Shown in pieces: positions 1 to 5,084 of a stretch of 7,178 nucleotides of DNA. Below the pieces are notes generated by a model. It had not been told where the DNA came from. It saw only the letters and a list, made by a program, of their open reading frames with translations, and ran no database searches. Within the stretch, counting starts at the first letter, position 1, and every line of letters starts with the position of its first letter. The translations under genes were made by a program, and so were the position numbers. The DNA is from Sulfurimonas sp. (GTDB taxonomy: Bacteria > Campylobacterota > Campylobacteria > Campylobacterales > Sulfurimonadaceae): positions 1 to 7,178 of the forward strand of contig NZ_JALOAN010000061.1 of the NCBI RefSeq assembly GCF_023228785.1, read 5' to 3'.

Positions 1-40
1 TAATTTGCTTTTTTAGCTCTTCGTGGTTTATCAAACTCAT
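1..40 (-). CDS. 5' end of an unidentified gene (partial, runs off left edge)
   Basis: An ATG on the minus strand at 40-38 opens a frame that stays open to the window edge and begins MSLINHEELKKQI. It is preceded by a good Shine-Dalgarno sequence, AAGGAT (52-47), with 6 nt of spacing. It also has a plausible extended -10 promoter further upstream (81-72). The start signals together make a real gene start likely even though only 13 codons are visible. The visible residues are a hydrophilic, probably helical N-terminus with no signal peptide. That is too little to assign a family, so no function is proposed. It lies on the same strand as bpt, about 100 bp downstream, and appears to have its own promoter. 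Confidence 0.6.
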   Translation of the reverse strand, partial: MSLINHEELKKQI

Positions 41-121
41 GTGTAAATCCTTATAAATAATTCACTTGATGACTATATCAAATAAATTCAATTTTTAAGG
101 TTTACACAGTTAGATTTACAC
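41..121. repeat. Three TTTACAC copies, possible operator region
   Basis: The heptamer TTTACAC occurs on the plus strand at 101-107 and 115-121, as direct repeats 14 bp apart. It also occurs in inverted orientation (GTGTAAA) at 41-47. The inverted pair extends further: 41-53 and 96-107 match as inverted repeats over GTGTAAA-CCTTA with a one-base bulge. The copies flank the candidate promoter, with two upstream and one just before the ribosome binding site. That arrangement would suit a regulator binding both sides of a promoter, but chance matches are possible in DNA this AT-rich. No known box is claimed. Confidence 0.25.
72..81 (-). promoter_or_regulatory. Extended -10 promoter candidate for the left-edge gene
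   Basis: On the minus strand the bases read TTGATATAGT, which contains an extended -10 element (TG-A-TATAGT, hexamer at 77-72). The upstream DNA is T/A-rich, as is common in Campylobacterota sigma-70 promoters, which often lack a clear -35. Transcription would begin near position 65, leaving a leader of about 25 nt that contains the AAGGAT ribosome binding site. This is read from sequence only; no start site is known. Confidence 0.4.
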
Positions 122-140
122 TCTCAAGTAGAAGAGTTGT

Positions 141-854
141 CTAAATCCAACTAAAGTCTTCACCCTCTTCAGGTCTTCCTTTAAGCGTTAGATAGGGCTT
201 ATATAGAGCTTTATAAGAGAGTGAATCACAATCTTCTACATAATAGCCTAGATAAATCCAGTCCATTTTTTGTGTCTTGGCAAACTCAATTTCATAAAGA
301 AGTGAGAGTTTGCCTAAAGAGTAACTACTGTAATGAGGATCATAATAAAAATAGATAGAAGATATACCATCTTCAAGAATATCTATAAGATCTACCCCAA
401 TAAGCCTCTCTTGGTCATAGTATAAAATCTCATATCCATAACCATTATGACCATTTACAAAAGAACTATAGTAATTTTGAGGATTTACATAAGAGTGTTC
501 CCAACCTTTTTTATCTTTCATATAGAGATGGTACTTGTCAAATAGTCTGAGATGCTCTTTTGTCATGCTAGGAGTTTGGATATAACTTTTTATATCTTTA
601 GCTTTTCTCATAACTCTTCTATCGGATTTTGAAAACTCAAAGTTTTTAACATCTATCTTTATGCTTTTACACTCATCGCAATCCTTGCAAATAGGTCTAA
701 AATACATCTTGCCAAATCTTCTATAACCTCTTTGTATAAGTGAAAGACATTGTGTTTCATCACAGTTTTCTATAACCTTGTAGTGAGTAGTTTGGTTTTT
801 GTTCTTAAGATATGAGCAACTATCGTTAAGATAAAATTCTTTAAGTAAATTCAT
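141..854 (-). CDS. bpt: Aspartate/glutamate leucyl(arginyl)transferase, ATE/Bpt family
   Basis: This cytoplasmic enzyme would transfer Leu (or Arg) from charged tRNA to the N-terminus of proteins starting with Asp or Glu, tagging them for ClpS/ClpAP-type degradation (bacterial N-degron pathway). The 237-aa length fits bacterial Bpt. The N-terminal ATE domain shows the CSYL motif at residues 13-16, QRGYRRFG at 41-48 and a Cys cluster after RP (C56, C59, C62). The C-terminal GNAT-like part carries YFYYDP at 168-173 and YLGYYVEDCDSLSYKALYKP at 201-220, a family hallmark for the acceptor/aminoacyl-tRNA region. The ATG at 854 lacks a strong Shine-Dalgarno sequence, but its position fits the family N-terminus and a CATAAT -10 lies 24-29 bp upstream. 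The stop is TAG. It is divergent from the small membrane protein gene. Leu versus Arg specificity cannot be read from the sequence; Leu is usual for this bacterial clade. Confidence 0.9.
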   Translation of the reverse strand: MNLLKEFYLNDSCSYLKNKNQTTHYKVIENCDETQCLSLIQRGYRRFGKMYFRPICKDCDECKSIKIDVKNFEFSKSDRRVMRKAKDIKSYIQTPSMTKEHLRLFDKYHLYMKDKKGWEHSYVNPQNYYSSFVNGHNGYGYEILYYDQERLIGVDLIDILEDGISSIYFYYDPHYSSYSLGKLSLLYEIEFAKTQKMDWIYLGYYVEDCDSLSYKALYKPYLTLKGRPEEGEDFSWI

Positions 855-867
855 ACCGTGATTTTGA

Positions 868-883
868 CATAATTTGCATTATG
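868..883. promoter_or_regulatory. Palindromic bidirectional promoter between bpt and the membrane-protein gene
   Basis: The 16 bp read CATAAT-TTGC-ATTATG, two inverted -10-like hexamers with a 4-bp spacer. On the plus strand CATAAT (868-873) is preceded by TG plus one base (865-867), giving an extended -10; transcription would start near 880, with a leader of about 21-27 nt before the gene at 901/907. On the minus strand CATAAT (883-878) would start transcription near 871, giving bpt a leader of about 17 nt. Each predicted start lies in or next to the opposite hexamer, so polymerase could probably serve only one direction at a time. A second palindrome of the same layout lies between prfB and panC. 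Confidence 0.5.
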
Positions 884-900
884 AATGCTTAAGTAGAGGA

Positions 901-1239
901 ATGATTTTGGGATTTTTAAAAAAACATAAGATAGTGCTTTTTAGAGTTGCGGGTAGCTTGATGCTTCTTGTTGGTTTTGTTGTACATTTTTGGCTCACTC
1001 CAAAAGAAGCTTATACAGAGAATGAATTAGCTGCATTAAATGTAGCTAGGATGGAAGCAAAAGTAGCTGGTGGATCAGGAACTAGTTCAAGTAAAAAAGC
1101 TCAACCCGATGGAACTAAGTATGTAGAAGAGTTGAAAAACTTTCAAGCTAAGCAGATGAAATACTTAACAATTGGAGCTATGATCTTTGGTGTTGGCTTT
1201 TTGGGTTATAGTTTTGTGAGAAAGAAAGAAGAAGAATAA
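901..1239 (+). CDS. Small two-helix membrane protein, unknown function
   Basis: I do not recognise this family. From the ATG at 901 the product is 112 aa. A basic N-terminus (FLKKHK) leads into a hydrophobic helix at about residues 11-32. A hydrophilic segment of about 55 residues follows, with a Gly/Ser-rich stretch near 57-65. A second helix lies at about 88-105, followed by the tail FVRKKEEE. By the positive-inside rule both ends should be cytoplasmic and the middle periplasmic. The start is ambiguous: AGAGGA (895-900) abuts the ATG at 901 with no spacer but sits exactly 6 nt before an in-frame TTG at 907, which would give 110 aa. A further in-frame TTG at 874 lies inside the promoter palindrome and is unlikely. 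It is divergent from bpt and convergent with prfB. Open reading, helix pattern and promoter support a real gene. Confidence 0.7.
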   Translation: MILGFLKKHKIVLFRVAGSLMLLVGFVVHFWLTPKEAYTENELAALNVARMEAKVAGGSGTSSSKKAQPDGTKYVEELKNFQAKQMKYLTIGAMIFGVGFLGYSFVRKKEEE

Positions 1240-1255
1240 TATCTATCCTTTCTCG

Positions 1256-1278
1256 TTCCATCCTCTCCTGAGGTGGAA
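1256..1278. terminator. Hairpin between convergent membrane-protein gene and prfB (possible terminator)
   Basis: TTCCA (1256-1260) pairs with TGGAA (1274-1278), and CCTC (1262-1265) pairs with GAGG (1270-1273). A single bulged T separates the two stem parts and the loop is TCCT. This gives a 9-bp, fairly GC-rich stem placed centrally in the 55-bp gap between two converging genes, which is where a shared terminator would be expected. Neither side has a proper T tract, so it is not a textbook intrinsic terminator. Confidence 0.35.
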
Positions 1279-1294
1279 TGCATTGAGGGTTTAT

Positions 1295-2392
1295 TTATAC
1301 TTTGTTCATAGATATCAAAACACCCTCTAGCATTTTGTCTAGATCTCCATCTAAAATTCCAGATACATTTGAATATGCTTCGTTGCTTCTTGAGTCTTTT
1401 ATCTGCTGATATGGTTGCATAACATAAGAGCGGATCTGATGTCCCCAACCTATCTCACTCTTACTCACTCCATCTGCTTCAGCTTTTTGGGCATCTAGTT
1501 CTAGCTCATATAGGCGAGACTTTAGCATCTTCATAGCAGTTGCTTTATTCTTGTGCTGAGATCTGTCGTTTTGGCACTGAACTACTACACCAGTTTTAAT
1601 GTGCGTGATACGAATAGCTGACTCTGTTTTGTTGACATGCTGACCGCCTGCACCGCTTGAGCGATATGTGTCTATGCGGATATCCTTATCTTCTACTACT
1701 ATGTTTATATCATCATCAATCTCTGGAGAGACCATAACAGAAGTAAAAGAGGTATGTCTTTTTGCATTTGAGTCAAAAGGGGAGATGCGAACAAGTCTAT
1801 GGATACCGTTTTCTACTTTTAAGTAGCCATAAGCATTTTCGCCTTTTATGATGATAGAAGCGTCTTTGATGCCTGCTTCATCTCCAGCTTGGTAGTCCAA
1901 AACTTCAACTCCAAAGCCTCGTCTCTCAGCCCAGCGTTTGTACATACGAAGCAGCATCTCTGCCCAGTCTTGGGACTCTGTTCCACCCGCTCCTGGATGG
2001 ATAGATAAAATTGCATTATTAGCATCAGTCTCGCCACTAAGGAGTACTTCTACTTCCATGTTTAAAATCAGTTCTTCAAGTTTCTCACTATCGTTAAAAC
2101 AAGCTTCTATAGTCTCTTCATCTGCTTCTTCTTTTGCCATCTCATAGAGATCTTTTGCATCTTGGAGTGCTTCGCTTGCCTTTTTATACTTATCTAGTTT
2201 TCTTTGACATTGAGTTTTTTCTTTTTGAATCTTTGCAGCGTAAGTGGCATCATTCCAAAAATCTTGAGAAGCTTCTTCTTCTTCAATGGCATCTAGTCTT
2301 GAGCTAAGTTTGTCAGGTTCTACAACACCTGTAATGTTTTTCATCTTTAGGCTTAAGTGTTTTAATAGTTCTGTGTATTCATAATTATCCAT
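1295..2392 (-). CDS. prfB: Peptide chain release factor 2
   Basis: RF2 recognises UGA and UAA in the ribosomal A site and triggers peptidyl-tRNA hydrolysis. From the ATG at 2392 the product is 365 aa, the same length as E. coli RF2. It has an acidic helical N-terminal domain (about 1-115). The SPF anticodon-like tripeptide at 204-206 identifies RF2 rather than RF1, which has PxT. The catalytic GGQ is at 249-251 within RSSGAGGQHVNKTESAIR. The whole protein is encoded in one frame, so there is no autoregulatory +1 frameshift with an internal UGA near codon 26. A TTG four codons upstream (2404) is possible but lies only about 9 nt from the predicted transcription start, so I prefer the ATG; its Shine-Dalgarno is weak (GGA about 8 nt upstream). 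The stop is TAA. It is divergent from panC with 50 bp between start codons. Confidence 0.95.
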   Translation of the reverse strand: MDNYEYTELLKHLSLKMKNITGVVEPDKLSSRLDAIEEEEASQDFWNDATYAAKIQKEKTQCQRKLDKYKKASEALQDAKDLYEMAKEEADEETIEACFNDSEKLEELILNMEVEVLLSGETDANNAILSIHPGAGGTESQDWAEMLLRMYKRWAERRGFGVEVLDYQAGDEAGIKDASIIIKGENAYGYLKVENGIHRLVRISPFDSNAKRHTSFTSVMVSPEIDDDINIVVEDKDIRIDTYRSSGAGGQHVNKTESAIRITHIKTGVVVQCQNDRSQHKNKATAMKMLKSRLYELELDAQKAEADGVSKSEIGWGHQIRSYVMQPYQQIKDSRSNEAYSNVSGILDGDLDKMLEGVLISMNKV

Positions 2393-2409
2393 AAAATAGT
2401 CCAATAGTG

Positions 2410-2425
2410 TATAATTGCGATTATA
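2410..2425. promoter_or_regulatory. Palindromic bidirectional promoter between prfB and panC
   Basis: The bases read TATAAT-TGCG-ATTATA: two perfect consensus -10 hexamers in inverted orientation with a 4-bp spacer. On the plus strand TATAAT (2410-2415) predicts a start near 2422, leaving about 21 nt to the panC ATG at 2443. On the minus strand TATAAT (2425-2420) predicts a start near 2413, leaving about 21 nt to the prfB ATG at 2392. The symmetry of leader lengths supports both start-codon choices. No strong -35 is seen in either direction. Each predicted start lies within or near the opposite hexamer, implying mutually exclusive polymerase binding. An operator palindrome for a repressor is the alternative reading. 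Confidence 0.6.
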
Positions 2426-2442
2426 TAAAAAAGAGGCTTAAA

Positions 2443-3264
2443 ATGAAGATTATCACAACAGTAAAAGAGCTAAAAGAGTATGTCAAAAATATAGATAAAA
2501 AAATAGGTTTTATCCCAACTATGGGTGCTTTGCATCAAGGACATGCAAAACTTATAAAACAAGCAAGAGAAGAAAATGAGATAGTTGTGGTCTCAGTATT
2601 TTTAAATCCTACTCAGTTTTTAAAGGGTGAAGATCTGAGCATTTATCCTAAGAGAGATGAAGCCGATAAAAAAATATGCGAGTTAAGTGGTGTTGATGTT
2701 TTGTTTTTTCCATCTGTTGATGAGATTTATAGAGATGATGAAGTTAGTATCTTAGCGCCTTGTGTTCGTGGCTTTGTACTTGAAGGATCTAGCCGTCCAG
2801 GGCATTTCAATGGTGTATTAACCGTAGTGATGAAGCTCTTAAATCTAGTAAATCCAACAAAAGCCTACTTTGGTAAAAAAGATGCACAGCAGTTGTATCT
2901 CATAAAATTAATGGTTGAACAATTTTTTATGGATGTAGAGATTGTAGCGGTTGAGACTCAAAGAGAGAGTGATGGACTTGCCCTTAGTAGTAGAAATGCT
3001 TATCTCTCAAAAGAGGAGCGACAAGAGGCACTTAAGATCCCACAATCACTTCATCTTTGTGCTAAACTAGTTTCTAAAAATATTAGAGATAGAGATGAGA
3101 TAGTGCAAAAGATGAGAGAGATCCTTAGTCCTCTTGAGATCTTTTATGTAGAGATTTTAAATCGTAATTTTGAAGTGATAAAAGAGGTTGAGCTAGGCAA
3201 TAGTGTGGTTTTAGTTGAAGCTAAGGTAGGAACAACTAGGCTTTTAGATAATATTTGGCTTTAA
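2443..3264 (+). CDS. panC: Pantothenate synthetase (pantoate-beta-alanine ligase)
   Basis: PanC joins pantoate and beta-alanine using ATP, via a pantoyl-adenylate, to make pantothenate (vitamin B5), the precursor of coenzyme A; it is cytoplasmic. The 273-aa product has the family motifs in order: PTMGALHQGH (25-34) with the HxGH nucleotide-binding signature, FLNPTQF (53-59), YPKRDEAD (68-75), SRPGHFNGV (117-125), FGKKDAQQ (143-150), and SSRNAYLS (182-189), the KMSKS-like ATP loop. The start is fixed by AAGAGG at 2431-2436, 6 nt before the ATG; a GTG 12 codons upstream overlaps the -10 element and is rejected. Neither panB nor panD is next to it here. The J-domain gene follows 64 bp downstream on the same strand. 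Confidence 0.96.
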   Translation: MKIITTVKELKEYVKNIDKKIGFIPTMGALHQGHAKLIKQAREENEIVVVSVFLNPTQFLKGEDLSIYPKRDEADKKICELSGVDVLFFPSVDEIYRDDEVSILAPCVRGFVLEGSSRPGHFNGVLTVVMKLLNLVNPTKAYFGKKDAQQLYLIKLMVEQFFMDVEIVAVETQRESDGLALSSRNAYLSKEERQEALKIPQSLHLCAKLVSKNIRDRDEIVQKMREILSPLEIFYVEILNRNFEVIKEVELGNSVVLVEAKVGTTRLLDNIWL

Positions 3265-3290
3265 CCATTTGTCTATGTGGAACTTTTTTT
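3265..3290 (+). terminator. Weak hairpin plus T7 tract after panC
   Basis: Directly after the panC stop, CCAT (3265-3268) can pair with GTGG (3277-3280), including one G-U pair. A run of seven T follows at 3284-3290. The stem is short, so it may attenuate rather than end transcription. The T run could equally serve as the T-rich upstream part of a promoter for the next gene; a TAAAAT at 3304-3309 could be its -10. Confidence 0.25.
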
Positions 3291-3328
3291 GCTAGATGAA
3301 GAGTAAAATATCTCAAAGGGGTGGGTTT

Positions 3329-4132
3329 ATGGACATTGTTTTGCGTAACAATCTTATTCTTATCACAACTTGTTTTGACACACTAAATAGAGAGTGGATG
3401 AAAAACTTTTTAAACCATCATTCAAGAGGTATGCTGTTTTTATCGAAGTCTGTTTTGGTCTTTAGAAACGAGACATTAACAGAGGTAAGAGATGAATTTT
3501 TAAAAGAGCTCTCACAACATCATGCCTCTACACATGAGTATGATCATAGGTTTTTTTTACGCTCAATGCTAAAGTTTGGAACTCAACCTATAAAGATAGA
3601 ATTAAAAAAACTAGATGCTACTTTAAAAGTAAAAGTGAATCTATACGCTTATGATAAAAATACAGTTTTAATAACACTAGAGAGCCCTAATTCATGGGTG
3701 CTTAGCTACTTTCGCTCACAACTTGAAGTCTATGTAGAGAGAGGTACTGATGTCTCTTTAGTTGTAGACGTGAGAGATCATAAAGCAAAGGCAAGACTAG
3801 AGCGAACACTCAACAAAAAAGATGTGCTCCACTACCATTTAGAATATAGTTATGACAATCATTTCTTAAGTAAACTCTATAGTGATTTTGCAAATTATAC
3901 TTTTGGAGATCTTTGTAGAGAAGAAGAACAAAACCATTTAGCAGAGCTTTATAGACTCCTAGAGTGCCCTATTGGAGCTAGTGCTGATCTACTAAAGAGA
4001 AACTATAAAAAGTTAGCAAGAGCTTATCATCCAGATAAGATAGTTCATGAAAATCCTACTATGATAGAACACTACACACAAAAGTTTCAACTCTTGCAAG
4101 AAGCGTATACAACACTAAGAGAAGTTAGCTAA
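3329..4132 (+). CDS. DnaJ-like protein with C-terminal J-domain and unknown N-terminal region
   Basis: The product is 267 aa from the ATG at 3329. That start is chosen because AAAGGGG (3315-3321) sits 7 nt upstream, whereas the ATG at 3296 (11 residues earlier) has no Shine-Dalgarno. A J-domain occupies about residues 203-262: LAELYRLLECP opens helix I, LLKRNYKKLARAY forms helix II, the invariant HPD is at 234-236, and FQLLQEAYTTLRE forms helix III. J-domains stimulate the ATPase of DnaK/Hsp70, so a co-chaperone role follows from the family. The first 200 residues resemble no domain I can name: no Gly/Phe-rich linker, no CxxCxGxG zinc repeats and no clear membrane helix. It is therefore not canonical DnaJ or CbpA. 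The J-domain-last order recalls DjlA, but without DjlA's N-terminal membrane anchor. It follows panC on the same strand and ends 4 bp before a convergent gene. Confidence 0.85.
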   Translation: MDIVLRNNLILITTCFDTLNREWMKNFLNHHSRGMLFLSKSVLVFRNETLTEVRDEFLKELSQHHASTHEYDHRFFLRSMLKFGTQPIKIELKKLDATLKVKVNLYAYDKNTVLITLESPNSWVLSYFRSQLEVYVERGTDVSLVVDVRDHKAKARLERTLNKKDVLHYHLEYSYDNHFLSKLYSDFANYTFGDLCREEEQNHLAELYRLLECPIGASADLLKRNYKKLARAYHPDKIVHENPTMIEHYTQKFQLLQEAYTTLREVS

Positions 4133-4136
4133 ACTT

Positions 4137-5075
4137 TTAAAAAAGAGAATCTATAAGTTCATCGCTTGAGGTGTTTTTTAAGAGAACTTCAAAGTCATCA
4201 CTACTATAGAGTGCTAATTTTTTCCCTTGCATCTGCTTTAACTCTTTGGAAAAACCTCTTTTTGAAAAAAGAATGATTTGAGAAGGCTCAATACCAAGTT
4301 TCTCACACTTTTGCATAAGTTTATGCCACTCTTTTTTGATAACCACATGGTTAGTCCATTTGCATTCAGCTACATAGATCTTGTCATTATCTGTAATAGT
4401 TAAAATGTCTATCTCTATCTTCGCATCCCAGTAACTTCCCGAGCTAATGATCTGAGCGTCACGCAAATTATAGTTTAGTAGAACTTCTGATAGCTCTTCA
4501 AAAACAAGGCTTGTATAGCTGTTTTGTCTTTGTTCAAGACTCTTAAATAGTCTCTCATACTTTTTATTTCTTATATCTCTGATATTGGGATATATAAAAT
4601 AAAACCAAAACCTTATAAATGGGTGAGTAAAGAGTACTTTATGCGAAATTCTTTGTCTTGCTAACTCTCTTTTTAGTTTGTGTTTTTGGTTAGGGCTTTT
4701 GTTGCTTTCTTCTCTTGAGTACTCGATCTGAACTAAGCCTCGCTCTTGAAGATAGTTAAGTGCTGCTCCTCCATTTCCGTTGTTAAGTCCAGCTCTATTA
4801 AAAGCAGAAAAAATCCTTCTATCGCCAACAGCTAGAGCATGAAGAAGTCTTTTGTTTATGGGACTGCCAAGAGTTAGATCTTCCATCTTTGCATTTAGAT
4901 AAGTAAAGTTTTCTAATATGAGATCTTCTATAAGAAAAGAGATGGGTTGTGTTGTGTCAACTTCAAATCCAAGGCCGCCAAAGATAGCAAAGTACTCGAT
5001 GTGAGTCTCCATATCATTTGGATAGTTTCTTATGTAAAATGAGCGAAATTGATCTAAAAGGCTTGTGTTTTTCAT
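4137..5075 (-). CDS. DUF234 protein with winged-helix and PD-(D/E)XK-like region, no ATPase domain
   Basis: The product is 312 aa. In the family DUF234 is normally the C-terminal part of archaeal-type P-loop ATPases. Here no Walker A or B motif is present; the protein starts with an unassigned helical segment (1-70). A winged-helix-like region follows at about 73-120 (HALAVGDRRIFSAF through LQERGLVQIEYS). Then come a linker containing HPFIRFWFYFIYP (151-163) and a restriction-endonuclease-like core: E193/E194, D223 in EIDILTI, and E237-x-K239 in VAECKW. That E...D...ExK spacing fits a nuclease-type metal site, though activity is not proven. The ATG at 5075 is 9 nt after the symporter stop with only a weak Shine-Dalgarno, so it is probably translated from the symporter transcript. 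The biological role is unknown. Confidence 0.72.
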   Translation of the reverse strand: MKNTSLLDQFRSFYIRNYPNDMETHIEYFAIFGGLGFEVDTTQPISFLIEDLILENFTYLNAKMEDLTLGSPINKRLLHALAVGDRRIFSAFNRAGLNNGNGGAALNYLQERGLVQIEYSREESNKSPNQKHKLKRELARQRISHKVLFTHPFIRFWFYFIYPNIRDIRNKKYERLFKSLEQRQNSYTSLVFEELSEVLLNYNLRDAQIISSGSYWDAKIEIDILTITDNDKIYVAECKWTNHVVIKKEWHKLMQKCEKLGIEPSQIILFSKRGFSKELKQMQGKKLALYSSDDFEVLLKNTSSDELIDSLF

Positions 5076-5084
5076 ATCTTAGAG

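Noticed and set aside
66..81. FNR/CRP-like box TTGAT...ATCAA
   Set aside because: The half-sites are separated by 6 bp, whereas FNR sites have 4 bp. Part of it is better explained as the extended -10 element on the minus strand.
135..152. Hairpin AGTTG...CAACT at the end of bpt as a terminator
   Set aside because: Only five pairs around an 8-nt loop, overlapping the stop codon, with no T tract on the minus strand.
1938..2147. Open frames on the opposite strand inside prfB and the symporter gene (also near 5131-5316 and 6181-6372)
   Set aside because: They lie fully within well-identified genes, lack ribosome binding sites and have translations with no recognisable protein character.
2407..2442. 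12-residue N-terminal extension of panC from a GTG at 2407
   Set aside because: It overlaps the TATAAT element, would begin upstream of the predicted transcription start, and lacks a ribosome binding site; PanC proteins normally start near MKIITTVKEL.
3296..3328. 11-residue N-terminal extension of the J-domain protein from an ATG at 3296
   Set aside because: No Shine-Dalgarno precedes it, while the ATG at 3329 has a strong AAAGGGG at 7 nt.
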